Made by a program: the position numbers and the translations under genes
In this document: positions 1-10,553 of the stretch, piece by piece
Layout: each line of letters starts with the position of its first letter
Position numbering within the stretch: position 1 is the first letter of the stretch
Source of the DNA: Reticulascus tulasneorum
Taxonomy: Eukaryota > Ascomycota > Sordariomycetes > Glomerellales > Reticulascaceae
DNA length: 64,000 nucleotides
Reading direction: 5' to 3'
Assembly: GCA_001557505.1 (NCBI GenBank)
Contig: LSAX01000003.1
Span: forward strand, 434,001-498,000
Notes under the pieces: model-generated
Database searches by the model: none
Told to the model about the DNA's origin: nothing
What the model saw: only the letters and a program-made list of their open reading frames with translations

Positions 1-756
1 AGGAGGCCGAAGAGGGCCAGATATGGAATCATGATGTTAAGGATAAACCAGACGTGCTGGCAAGCAGGCAGATAATGTTCAAACGGGACTTCAATTGCCC
101 CAAGGAAATTAAAGATATTACTAATGTTCAAGCAGCTAGGAAGATTCACGACGGGAATTGCTCTTCAATTTGTATGTTTTTACTGGATACTAGCTCCATC
201 GCACTTGGGCGATCCCTCAAACTAACTTCCTATTTCGTGCGAGAGTCTACATAATTACTTGGCTGTATCCTCATTGAAAGTCAACCGGCGGTGTCGTACG
301 CAGCCATAAAATATGTGCTCTCATTTTCATGAATTCATCGGTTGGTTGTCGACGAGTGCAGATACGAGTGTTTTGCTCGGGTGCAAGTCGGGGCTTGGTG
401 TGCGCACACACGGGCAAAGCGGAATGCTATCCGACGCGGACCCCATTCCTTCTAAATGGTGAAAGACCATGTGTCAGTCTATGCACTAGCTTTCGGGAAA
501 GTTTGCCGTCCGCCTTTCCCCAAGACAGGATGGTCACATCGTAAGCTGGTATCAGTGATGGAGTGAAGGCAACTGATGGCACACAACAGTCTGCCTTGAT
601 TTCAGCGCAAGGGTGTGTCAAGCGCTTCTAGCAATAAGTGCCGATACGAAAGCTAGCAATGCCTTAATGGGAGTTTCCTCATCGCGTCAAGCTGGTCGGA
701 CACGGGGGGAGATGCGCTGATAACAGGTTGATTGTGCCGCGCCGCTGCATCCGCTC
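1..756. other. left-edge region without a recognised gene
   Basis: Only short overlapping reading frames occur here, and none resembles a protein family. The right part (about 750-840, minus strand) may contain the last bases of the decayed transcription factor that follows, but no convincing exon could be joined. No RNA gene was recognised. Confidence 0.4.
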
Positions 757-838
757 AGTACTTGCACAGGTCGCTGCCCCAGCTGCATAGTTTCTCCGGA
801 TTCCCAGACCAGACGTTGCCCAATCTGAGTGAACAAAT

Positions 839-2032
839 TCAGCTATCACATCCAATACTATAAGGAGAGGAGAGGGCTCTCATACCACATTGAATATCCG
901 TCGTATTTGGAGCGGAAGCCTGGCGATGGAGACCTTGGCCAATTGCCATTCGGTATGCTAGGCCCATGATTGAGTACGCCACGTTGGGGGAGTTCTTGTA
1001 GTGCAGATAGAGTCTACCAAGAAGACACAGGGCCTGCAGACTCTCAATGCAACCCATACCCACAAGCTCAAAGTCGAGGTATGCCTTTGCCCGCATGTAG
1101 TAGATCCGAGAACTCTCGTCCGAGCGACAAACGGACAACGACCCCAATACTAATACCATGTTGAACAAGGCGAGCCATGGACGGTCGCTTCTCTCCCCTC
1201 GTTTCCATGTTTTCCGAAACCAAAGCTCGTCAACAAACGGAACGACTCCATGGAGAGCCCCAAAATAGGGGTCAATGCTTGCCTCTTCATCCACCGCTGG
1301 CGTCGCCTCCTGCAGTTGAAGATCCGATGAGACATACAATCCCATGAAAAGGAATGCGTTCGCTGGCCATTATTACCGTAGGGTACCCTGTTTATCAGCT
1401 CCTTCTGTAAGGACGGCTTCAATCTGAACATAGTCCGTAAAACTGCATGAACAGACATGTTGCCCAGGTACAAGCGGCGATATACACTCGACGACAGGCC
1501 ATTGACATCATCGCACATGGCGCGTTCCGCCTGCTCACGTTCGTGCGATTCATCCCACTCGCGCTCATCGTCATCGTCCTGGTCCTCGTCGCCACCTGAA
1601 TCTTCATCGGCCTGCCCATCAGGTGCCGTGGGCCGATGTGGCAAGCTGCGTTGCGGCGTGGACGACACCTGGCCAGCAAGGCGTAGAAGCTCGCCAGCGG
1701 ACAACAGCGCCAAGGACTCAGAGACTGCAACGGAAAGACCCTTTTCAGGATCTCCTCAGCAGGAGTATGGGACTTCTCTTCTGCAACAGAAGCGGGGATT
1801 CTGCCTCAACATGTTAGAGAAGCGTGCGCCAGGGGCCTGGCCAAGTTTCAGCTCACCTCGATGCTGTTAGCTTGCGTGGCTTGCGTGATTCGTAGTGGCA
1901 TGTCGGCACTTGGTAGTAGATGCATTTACTGCATGGCAGATTGCCGTCCCATCGGATCTTTTGCCGCCTGCACTCAGCACAGGATTTCGTGGGCTTGACG
2001 TGGGTGCCGGTGGAAGTCCATGCTGAGTTCAT
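839..2032 (-). pseudogene. decayed Zn2Cys6 transcription factor
   Basis: The start chosen is the ATG at 2032, just before the zinc cluster. The cluster reads CAECRRQKIRW, then CSKC, then CHY: five of the six cysteines of a fungal binuclear zinc cluster are present, but the third is Trp (TGG). A likely intron removes about 1804-1859, with a CTAAC branch site. The following exon gives EEILKRVFPLQS and then loses frame by one base near 1725. The next frame continues ESLALLSAGELLRLAG, an acidic low-complexity stretch, and an intron of about 78 bp (1312-1389). It ends in the start of a fungal-specific TF domain (DPYFGALHGVVPFVDE, later GLHRQASAPN). That domain normally has several hundred more residues; here it stops at 839. 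The missing zinc ligand, frameshift and truncation together argue for a pseudogene. The family is clear; the target is unknown. Confidence 0.65.
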
Positions 2033-2405
2033 TGTGATAGCGCGACGAGACACAGGAGTGCCCCATTGGCACTCATCCAATCTTCCCAAAACCCTCAACA
2101 CGTAATGAACAGCATCCAACTGGCAGTCCTGAGTACGAAACGGCTCTATTGGAGCCTTTGAAAGATAAGTATAAGTTATAATAGGCCTCAGTTCAACAAA
2201 GAGCTGGATTCCTTTACAACTCGTAGCATTTGGAAGCGGGGTCACCACCTGTGTATCTGACCCGCCCCCTCCTTGATAGTGCTCCAGGGGGGCCGTATTT
2301 GTCTCATGTGCCAATACAGTGGGGCATCATCTCTGACCTAAGTTACCTTAGTCGAAGTGCCTTGGTGGTTTAAAAGGAGTTATACTAATTGGCTTCATGT
2401 ACAGT

Positions 2406-2693
2406 TCAGGCACCGAGAACGAGCTTCCTTCCAAGAAGGGAGTAGTCACCAGACCGGGCTAGTTCTGCGGCAACCGTAAAGAATTGGCTGTGGACCGACG
2501 CATGCGCCGGCGACGGAACGATGCCCGTCCCGCGCCGTCTTTTTGACAGCATATGGTAGGTGCCGGTCACCATGTCCAGCACCCAGCTCCCGCCCAGCAT
2601 CTGCTCGTCCGGCGGTACATGTTTGCGCTTGGCAGGGCCCGCATCCGGGGTATCCCGAAGTAGTAGCGGCATTTCAGCGGTTGACGTCGACAT
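2406..2693 (-). CDS. hypothetical short protein (95 aa), doubtful
   Basis: This is an uninterrupted 95-residue frame with an ATG start, begun by MSTSTAEMPLLL and containing KRKHVPPDE and a basic SKRRRG patch. It has no signal peptide, no membrane segment and no family I recognise. It lies upstream of the decayed transcription factor on the same strand and could be an isolated exon, a remnant or chance. The composition looks more protein-like than neighbouring frames, but nothing else supports it. Confidence 0.25.
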   Translation of the reverse strand: MSTSTAEMPLLLRDTPDAGPAKRKHVPPDEQMLGGSWVLDMVTGTYHMLSKRRRGTGIVPSPAHASVHSQFFTVAAELARSGDYSLLGRKLVLGA

Positions 2694-3883
2694 TTCCCCC
2701 GGATACTACCTGAGTTGTAGATGGTGGATGGAAGAAGGCTGATTATTTCAGCCGCACCTGAGGAGAGATCTTGGAGTACTCTTGGTAGTGCTCATGGAAG
2801 ATCTTCCCTCAGTAGCAACGATGGCTATGTTACCCAAACATCTCTTGAGATACAACCACGATGTGATGTGAGCCACTCTCATTGCCACCTGTTTAGTTAC
2901 CGCGCCCTACATCGCATCCTCTGCCAACGTCGTGCCAGCATTAGAATACTTCTCCTCAGACACGACCTCGCTCGAATTTCTCATACCCGTCGGTCACTAT
3001 GATGGTTGACATACCCCAGCCAAGGGTCTATTCACTGTGAGCGCACGGTTTCTATGTAAAAGATTGCCCTAATAAGCATTGGGCACTGTGCGGCGAATTC
3101 AAGGAGAGAAATTATTCTGTAGACCAATAAGCTGGACGGATGAGCGAGCATATCCATAGTAAGCGGTCGAGACAACCCACAGCGCGGTAAGAGTGCAACC
3201 CGAGAATTAGCAACCTAGGATAATTAACAAGGAACATTCGGTCATAATGTTACCAACATTCATTCGCACGATTTGGTGTAATCATCCACCAATAATCCGA
3301 TGTACTAAAATGCTATGGGGATAGCGATCTCTTGTGTTCCCCACGGATCCGCTACCATACCCCATCCCCCGCACACCTCGGCCCGATTCTTGGCAGTTCT
3401 CGTACATACTACGTAGTATTAGCTGGGACCATAAGTTGTGGGGTTAAGTTGTGGGGTTATCTTCAACACGCGTAAGAAGACTCTCAGAGAAAGGAAGTTA
3501 TAATTGAACTTCAGTTTGTACTCAGTTCCGAACAGGTAAGTGCCTAGTGCCATTGAATATGGTTATCACAGCAAAGGCTCGACTTTTGATGGAAGAATGG
3601 CTGTTAAATTGGAGGGAAACGTTCAATCTCTTCATGCTGACGAGATATTCTGAAGAGTTTGCGGTGGAGTCAAAAGCTCCAAATCCTTCGGTATAGGTGC
3701 GCGTATAAATGGGTTATATCTGGCGAGCGGAAATGCCCAGAATCCACATTTACCACTACATAGCTACGTAACCGCACGCAGGGGCAAAAGCGCTACATAA
3801 GGTAGCAATTGTACCGCAGTTTCTTGGATCTGGTCACCACGAGCTGTTCCTCTTCGCAAATCACTGTGATACTATGAGTGACA
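2694..3883. other. intergenic region, promoter side of GH43 gene
   Basis: No coding sequence is recognised. The region is moderately AT-rich and contains the upstream DNA of the GH43 gene. A short direct duplication (gttgtggggttaa, then gttgtggggtta) lies near 3435-3460. Confidence 0.4.
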
Positions 3884-5641
3884 ATGCGGCTCATTAATAT
3901 CTTCGCTGGTGTGGCATATCTATGTTCTTTCGTGGTGTCTGCATCTGACCAATCACCTGAATTCCATAATTCAGCTCGCCATGCTGGTGCAGACCCCTAC
4001 GTCATTTACAACTCCCCCCATGGACTATACTATGCCTACTCCACTGACGGTGCCGATGAGGGATACCACTTTGCTATCTATAGCAGTCCCGATCTCTCGA
4101 CCTGGCACAGGCACTCCGGCGGTGTCCTGAAAGCCTGCTATGATGAGCAAATGAACCCTATCGAAGGTGGGCAGGCGTGCTGGGCCCGCGATTGGTTCTG
4201 GGCGCCAGAGGTGTACCATAACGAGAAGACGGGTTGGTATTTTTTCTTCTTCGCTGGACGTCTGCGGGAAGATTTGGCGAGCTCTCACTTCAGATACTCA
4301 TTGTTTGAGGAACCATCGAAACTCGGGATGGTAGTCTCTCGGTCGCCAACTGGACCTTGGAGGGAGATCAAGTCCGAACCAGTTGGCTACTACCCATTTG
4401 ACCCTGAATACCATGATGTCAACCTCATTATGGATGAAAAGCAAATGCTCCCTCCACAAAGTCTGGAAGAGGGAGAGACAGCTCCCAAAGGCACCTACAT
4501 CCCTACCATTGACGTAAATATCTTCTTCGACGTTGACGACCGCATCTATCTTTACACTTCTCGGAATGCCTACCGCAACTGGAATTGGGATCAGAAGTTG
4601 GGCAAATATATTGAGGAATCAAACATTATCGTGGTTGAGCTGGAAAGGGGTTGGTGGGATGATCCCAATGCATCCACCATGCCAGAAATCGTGGCCGAGC
4701 AAATCGATATTCACGCTAAAGATGCACCCGAGCTTCCTAGTAACATCGCCTCATACAATGGAACGGGTGAGATTGGGGCGCCGCCTCGTAAGGATGGCTG
4801 GAAAACTGCAATTTCCTATGGTCCAGACCCCCAGGAGTGGGAGAACTACCATGTCGACGACTATGCGGCATTCAATGGTACGAAGAAAGACCGTCGCTGG
4901 TCGGAAGGTAGCACACTTATCAAACGGTCTGACAAAGATGGCAAGCCAATCTATTTGATCCTCTATAGCGCCAACAACTTTGAGGCATCCAACTATGGAG
5001 TCGGCTTCGCTACAGCAGAATCGCCGCTTGGCCCTTTCCGCAAGTCATCTAGCAATCCTGTGCTCTCTCAGATAGCAGATGGGGAGTTTCCGATTTACTC
5101 TACTGGGCATGGTAGCGTTGTTGCGTCTCCTCCTCAGGATATCGAGGAAGAGGTTGGGGCTCAAGATGTTACGCGTCGGACCCCTAAAGGATCCGAGCTC
5201 TTCTACATCCATCATGCTCGGAACGACACGACACGGGATCGATCAATCTTTTCTACGCGTATGATGCTGGATGAATCGGAGGTCTCCTTTGGCTCCAATA
5301 ACGCCATCAGCATGCACCTGACATCGGCTGATCAACTACTGCCAACAAATACCTACCCTATTCGGATTGATGCCCGTCGTTCCATGAGTAGTAAGTCAGG
5401 GAAAGAGTTTGTTGTTCGAATTTCTTCTAGGCAATATTCTGCCTTCGACCTTCGTGAAGGTTCCAACAGAGTCGTGTCTCTACCTGGTGATATAACAGCC
5501 ATTTCTATAGAGGATGGTGACGAAGATGGCACTTTTGTGCTTGGCTTTGGGGATGCTGACACTTCAGAAATAGCCTATCAGCGCATTAATGCATATGGCA
5601 TCTGGTCAACAGTTGTTAGTAAACAAATTAAATGCAAATAA
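3884..5641 (+). CDS. secreted glycoside hydrolase family 43-like enzyme
   Basis: This intronless gene encodes 585 aa. The ATG at 3884 is chosen because it starts a good signal peptide (MRLINIFAGVAYLCSFVVSA); the frame opens slightly upstream only on a GTG. The N-terminal five-bladed-propeller features of GH43 are visible. These are ADPYV with the presumed base Asp37, the WAPEV motif, a central TIDVNIFFDVDD with Asp210 as the likely pKa-modulating residue, and SEGSTLIKR with Glu341 as the likely acid. A propeller blade carrying GHGSVV follows. The last 170 or so residues look like a beta-sandwich accessory domain. GH43 enzymes act on arabinan, arabinoxylan or xylo-oligosaccharides outside the cell; the substrate cannot be read from sequence. 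It stands alone with no linked transporter. The family call is firm; the subfamily is not assigned. Confidence 0.88.
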   Translation: MRLINIFAGVAYLCSFVVSASDQSPEFHNSARHAGADPYVIYNSPHGLYYAYSTDGADEGYHFAIYSSPDLSTWHRHSGGVLKACYDEQMNPIEGGQACWARDWFWAPEVYHNEKTGWYFFFFAGRLREDLASSHFRYSLFEEPSKLGMVVSRSPTGPWREIKSEPVGYYPFDPEYHDVNLIMDEKQMLPPQSLEEGETAPKGTYIPTIDVNIFFDVDDRIYLYTSRNAYRNWNWDQKLGKYIEESNIIVVELERGWWDDPNASTMPEIVAEQIDIHAKDAPELPSNIASYNGTGEIGAPPRKDGWKTAISYGPDPQEWENYHVDDYAAFNGTKKDRRWSEGSTLIKRSDKDGKPIYLILYSANNFEASNYGVGFATAESPLGPFRKSSSNPVLSQIADGEFPIYSTGHGSVVASPPQDIEEEVGAQDVTRRTPKGSELFYIHHARNDTTRDRSIFSTRMMLDESEVSFGSNNAISMHLTSADQLLPTNTYPIRIDARRSMSSKSGKEFVVRISSRQYSAFDLREGSNRVVSLPGDITAISIEDGDEDGTFVLGFGDADTSEIAYQRINAYGIWSTVVSKQIKCK

Positions 5642-6655
5642 TGGAGGACTAGCGAGAATTGGCGGTAGTTCAATCTAAACACAAAAGAATAGATGAGATT
5701 TATATATAAGATGGCAACACTAGATCTAGTGCCAGTAGGCCTAATCATAATGCTATACCAGTGGCAACTTGAAGCGAATCTTAGACCACAGATGACATCA
5801 GACCTCAAGATAGGATAGACTGTCCCTGAAATTCACCCCGAGACGAGAGCTTGAAGCGTTCGATTTCTACTTAAGTAATGTACCTTAAGTACTTAATTAA
5901 ATACCTACCTTCGTACCAGTCTAACCTCAACTATAGCGTGTTCACGAAGCGCGCCTGGTTTAGCCGTGGATGGGGTAATTTGTCTGGTGCGTAGTAAGTC
6001 ACCTGCATCTTGGTATTGCCTGATCTTTGGCGCAATATATTGGTGTTCATGTTGCACGGCTTTGTTTGAGGACGCCCAACAGCATGGCTAAGCGCCGAGA
6101 ACATGCCGGTCATGGGTTGGCCGCACCTCAACTTTCACCAGATGCGTGCATCTTCGGTTGATGTTCCGGGCCAACAGACCTACTCAAACAACCCCAGAAA
6201 TCGCCATGGGTTTCTTGGGACGCGCCACTTTGCTTCAGGGTGCCCCCTAGACTCTCCGTGTCGGGTTCCCAGGCGGCCATTCATGGAAGAGATAAACCCA
6301 TGATCCCTCGCATGGGCAATCCCAAGGTCAGTGCATGATAGATTTTACCCAAATGCTCAGCACACATTGCATATGTGTTCATGATGACTATTCTAGAGAA
6401 CCCATCACCATTTCGGGGCTTAGGTGCTTGGAAAAATGTATAAGACCTGATATAGTCCCTAAAACACGTCAGATACGATGTCCATCGACGAAAAGATGAA
6501 CCTGTGGGGCGTGAATCAGTATAAAGACTTTGCAGTAGCTGATCCTTCTGGGTGTTCGAGGGCGTTGGAGATGAAGAAGATGATATTTTCTACTATGTCG
6601 GGTTATAATATGATTTTGAAGAGTGCGGTATATGAATGGTTGATCTCTAGTCTAA
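5642..6655. other. intergenic region
   Basis: Only short frames occur, on both strands, with no recognisable domain. An AT-rich stretch near 5870-5900 (ttaagtaatgtaccttaagtacttaatta) is palindrome-like and may belong to the GH43 3' region. Nothing else is seen. Confidence 0.35.
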
Positions 6656-6724
6656 TCAAGGAGGCTTCCTTTTATTAGGACGAAGAACTAGATACCACAA
6701 TCGCCCTAGTACGCCAACAAATCT

Positions 6725-6930
6725 AATCACGTCCACACATCCACCTCTGGCGCCTGCTGCACTGAGCTTACGGGCCAATATGGCGCTCTTGTTAGTCTTG
6801 AGATGAGGGCGAATGCTGATCCCGGTGGGCAAGAGCCTGTCCATAAGCTTACTGATGTTAGATTCCATGAGGTCGAGGTCGACGATCATAGACGGGGTGT
6901 CGAGGCTTTCCAGCCCGCTCGCCGACACTT
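6725..6930 (-). pseudogene. remnant of D-threonine aldolase / D-serine dehydratase-like enzyme
   Basis: The minus strand encodes LDTPSMIVDLDLMESNISKL followed by IRPHLKTNKS and LSAAGARG. This is the conserved N-terminus of fold-III PLP enzymes of the D-threonine aldolase/DSD1 group, including the RPHxKTxK motif that carries the PLP-binding lysine. After GARGG the match ends, where a full enzyme would continue for about 300 more residues. No other exon of the barrel or of the metal-binding C-terminal domain is found nearby. It is read as a truncated relic. Confidence 0.6.
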
Positions 6931-7024
6931 GGGGAATACATCCTCCTTTAGTAGTCGTACCATTGAATAGGCTAACAATGATCCAAGACAGAATTGCAAT
7001 AGAATTGAATACCAAGTGCCACAT

Positions 7025-7522
7025 ATGATCGGGTTCCGAGCAGGTAGGCTAGCTGCGGGATAGTCCCACACACAATATTCCAGTCGCCGGGTCATAAGTT
7101 ACCACTGTAAATTATGTTCGGCTCCGTAGACCGGACCTAACACTCAGAATAGACGTACAGAGATAGGCTTCGGTCGCTGGGTTACTTTTAAAAGTAGATA
7201 CGCATATGGTTGTTAAATGTTGATAGTTAGGTAGTGCGGCCATTATGGATACCTGCCTTACCCAAACCGAGTTAAGTCACGTGACCTCGTTCCTCTCTCG
7301 CGTTGCCCCGCCAAATTAGGGGCAGCTCGCTTGCTGGCTCATTCCGTCATCCTCTCCTCCACTTCCCCAGACTGCCTTTCAATCACCACCACATCAATTC
7401 ACAAAGGAATCGGGGGCACTGGAACTTTATAAAAAAGCCCACACCTTATTCAAACCCTCAACTAGACAAGATATAGCACGAACTGGAGGATATCCTCCGC
7501 AAACCTGCTCCCACCATCAAAG
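7025..7522. promoter_or_regulatory. upstream region of the polymerase delta subunit gene
   Basis: This is non-coding. Pyrimidine-rich tracts (about 7310-7400, for example ctctcctccacttcc), typical of fungal core promoters and 5' leaders, precede the ATG at 7523. No specific factor site is claimed. Confidence 0.4.
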
Positions 7523-8163
7523 ATGCCCACCACACGCAGATCAACCGGCGGCGCCCGAGCAAGACCAGGGCCGGCAAAGGGCCAGTCAACCATCAGCTTC
7601 TCCAACAAGGTGACGAAGACGGTGCCTAAAGACCTGAAGAAGTCGTTGGTTACGCCCACTGCGGAGAAGGCTGATCTGTCGCCTGCAACAAAATCAACAG
7701 AGCCCGAGGAGGAAGTGGACGAGATCGAGCTTGATCAGGCTGAGACCAAAGAGGATGAAGAAGATGCAGCTCCGGAGAAGTCTGAGGCGCAGCTGCGAGC
7801 GGACAAGGTTACGAACGCACAGATTACCAAATACTGGAAGGGAATTGAGTCACAACGCCTTGCACCACGAGTCCACCAAGAGGGTCTGAGCAGGGGCGAA
7901 CAGATATTGAGATATTTTGATGTCAGCTCACAGTTCGGCGTAGGTTTAGTGTCCGAGATGATTGACGAAATTTGCTGACTTTAACACAGCCTTGCGTTGG
8001 TATCCAGCGCACCAAGCGATGGGAGAGAGCCGACAGACTGGGGTTGAACCCGCCAATCGAGGTTCTTGCCGTTTTGCTCAACGAGGAGAAAGATGGAAAC
8101 AACAATACCGAGCAGGCACACATGGATCAGATCTTGAACTCCACGGCCGTGGGAGCTGTCTAG
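7523..8163 (+). CDS. cdm1: DNA polymerase delta subunit 4 (POLD4/Cdm1 family)
   Basis: Two exons (7523-7939, 7990-8163) are separated by a 50-bp intron and encode 196 aa. The N-terminus is basic with QSTISF, which resembles a PCNA-interacting (PIP-box) motif at the position used by POLD4 proteins. The middle is acidic and disordered. The conserved C-terminal domain reads RYFDVSSQFGPCVGIQRTKRWERADRLGLNPP, the diagnostic POLD4/Cdm1 block that spans the splice junction, so the intron is well supported. The protein is a small non-catalytic subunit that stabilises replicative polymerase delta and links it to PCNA in the nucleus. Saccharomyces cerevisiae lacks it; S. pombe Cdm1 is the named fungal homologue. 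The gene converges with the queuosine-salvage gene, 287 bp away. Confidence 0.88.
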
Positions 8164-8450
8164 AAAATGACGCTGCCAAGTGGTAAACTTCGAATATTCT
8201 TCTGGCGAATCGGCAAGTGTGATCAGTGTGGAGGGAAGCTGAAGGCGTACGGGAACGGTAGCTTAGGGATTTGCTCTGCACTTTTGTAGGATTATATGAA
8301 CATGGCCAGGGCTCAATATGGCTCAAATGCGATCACATAAATCATTTGCTGACACCTCGCAATCACCGAACCAGCCTGTCGTGTCTTCTATACGTTAATT
8401 GCCCCCAATTTGGCGCCCCCCTAACCACGCAAGCTCTAGTACGTTCATTT

Positions 8451-9781
8451 TCAGTACCAGATGCTCCTCGTCCTATGGTGCTTGACCGTCTCTGTGCCGG
8501 CTGCTTCAAACTGCTTCATGGTATCATACAAAAAGAAGTCAATCAGGATCGCATTGACACTTGTATCGGGATGCTCCCGCAAAATCGTCTGCCGAATCAA
8601 CTCGACACACCAAATACTACAAGCTGCTCTTCAAAGTCAGCGTTTTTCTCACCTCCACCTCAGACTCTCTCCTGACTGGCAGAACAGAAGCTACTCACCT
8701 CGCAGCTGCATCTCCCACCGACCTCCGCTTTCTAGCACCTGACCCTCGTTGATGGCGCCGGCCAGTGAGGGGCTGTAATACAGACAACCCATGGTGTTCA
8801 GGATCTGGGGCACGCGATAGTCGGCAAACATGGTGATCTTGTCGATGTCCCGGAATGAGCCGTAGCTCTCGCCATTGAAGCAGGCCCAGATGTCTGCGAC
8901 GAGGATCTGCGCGCGCTTGAGCAACCGCACAGGTTTGCGGCGGCCCTCGAAGTCGTGCTCATCACGGAAGCAAGAAAAGTCGCGGGCCAGGGTGTTGACG
9001 AGTCGTGCGGCTGAGCCTTTTGCCGACGATACGAGATTGGCGATGCTGCAGTTGTAGTCCTGGGGGTTTCCCGTTAGGACAACGTCGTTTGCCTTTCGTG
9101 CCACCAAATTTTTGTTTTTTAAATGACTCACCTCGTACAGAACTTGGCCGGCTTCCCGCAGGCATTCTAGCCGCTCTTCCAGCATGGGCATCTCCTCCTC
9201 TGTTTTTGATCTGAACACATGCCTCAATAGTTCTAGATTACATTCATCATCGCTCTGCCAAAAGTCGGAGCTCGTAATGGGTATGTCTTGGAACAAGAAT
9301 CAACAACAGATACCACGTTGAAACCCGAGCATGGGAGGGAGGTGTGCAAGCATCAAACTGGCCACAAACCTTCGTCGAGCGCCCTCTGCAGAGAGGCGAC
9401 CATGCTCCAGTACCCTGTCCATGTCTTTCCCCTGTACTCTACAGCATACCGCTCGTCATCCGGCTTGGCCGACCAGAATGAGAAGTTGAGCAGATCCATG
9501 GTGAAGATAAAGGCGAGGGTGCTCTCGTCCTTTGTCTGCGGGTGAAGCTCATGCTCAGACCAGGTGGCCGTTGAGTACTTCTTCTGCTCCATCTGGGCGT
9601 AGATAGTCTCCGCTGCCACTTTAGTGGCTCTCATGTCAATCGCAACATCAATCGAGTTATCGTAGACGAACTCGGCCCCTTGCAGGACTTCTGTCTCCGG
9701 GTCTTCGTTGAGGGTGAGCTTGCCTTGAAAGTGTTGTCGCAGAAAGGCGAGGAGCTCGGGGTCTGCCTCGTCGTCGGACAT
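8451..9781 (-). CDS. queuosine 5'-phosphate N-glycosylase/hydrolase (Qng1, DUF2419)
   Basis: Four exons (9370-9781, 9132-9286, 8699-9059, 8451-8623) encode 366 aa, close to the 340-370 aa usual for the family. The 72-bp intron at 9060-9131 is a multiple of three without a stop and is easy to miss; LREAGQVLYE joins directly to DYNCSIANLV. Family blocks include FIFTMDLLNFSFW, WTGYWSMVASLQRALDEG, ITMFADYRVPQIL and QLRACSIWCVELIRQ, the last rebuilt across the third intron. The start is set at MSDDEADPELL. An upstream in-frame start 42 bp earlier is less family-like. Known family role: releasing queuine from queuosine phosphate so it can be reused in tRNA anticodon modification. It is divergent from uba2. 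Confidence 0.88.
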
Positions 9782-10553
9782 CCTGGGACGATTAAGTAGC
9801 TTGGTCGGCGCAAACGAATGCAATCACCCCCTAGACAGAGTGCCGGTCTAGTTTGCTGGATGAATGAAAGGCTAGTTGCACAGCAGATCTAGAAAGTCAC
9901 CATGCAAGGCCGAACGGCAGCGATGGTTTCCAGGTTGTACAAGGATGAATGGAGGACGACTTGTAGGTTAGGCTTATCAAGGTTACACACGCCCTGAACA
10001 TAAGGTTGTAGACACTCTCTCACCCTAATTTGGGTTGGGTTTATCACTTTATAACACTACGTCGCCATAATATGACAGAGTGACTTTCATTCATGTGTCA
10101 AGTCGCTTTTCTAGGGGACTTCATCGCATTTTTGTTTTGTTACATATAGTTCTATTTTAGCTCCATCCACACCAAGCTCAGGCCCAAAAAAAAGAGCCCC
10201 TAGCGGATCTGGCCCCCCACTATGCGGCGGCCAATTGCGTCAAGGTGCGGATCCCAGGCGGCTTACGGGGTTTTGTAGTAACCAACAGCTTTAATCCCTG
10301 TCAGATCTCATCATCAAGTCCTGGTAATTGGTTCCTCCTTCCACGCGACCAAACTTTTCCCTTCCCGAGGCTCTCTAGTCCATCTAAAACACAACCCATC
10401 TTTCTGATCCGAATAACTAGAGCCTCACTTCCTTCGTTTCCTTTCCTTATTATTTTCCTTCGACCACCGCACACCTTGGATGCGGGCACACACGTCTCTG
10501 CCTTGGCCATCATCAAGCTCTGACCATTCAGCTTCTCGCGCTACCGTGGAAGA
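9782..10553. promoter_or_regulatory. divergent promoter region between qng1-like gene and uba2
   Basis: This 772-bp region has a gene pointing away on each side. It contains a CCAAT box at about 10231-10235 and long pyrimidine-rich tracts from about 10320 to 10480, typical of a fungal 5' leader for uba2. No coding sequence is recognised. Confidence 0.45.

Noticed and set aside
3878..3883. upstream start for the GH43 gene
   Set aside because: The codon is GTG; the ATG two codons later begins the signal peptide.
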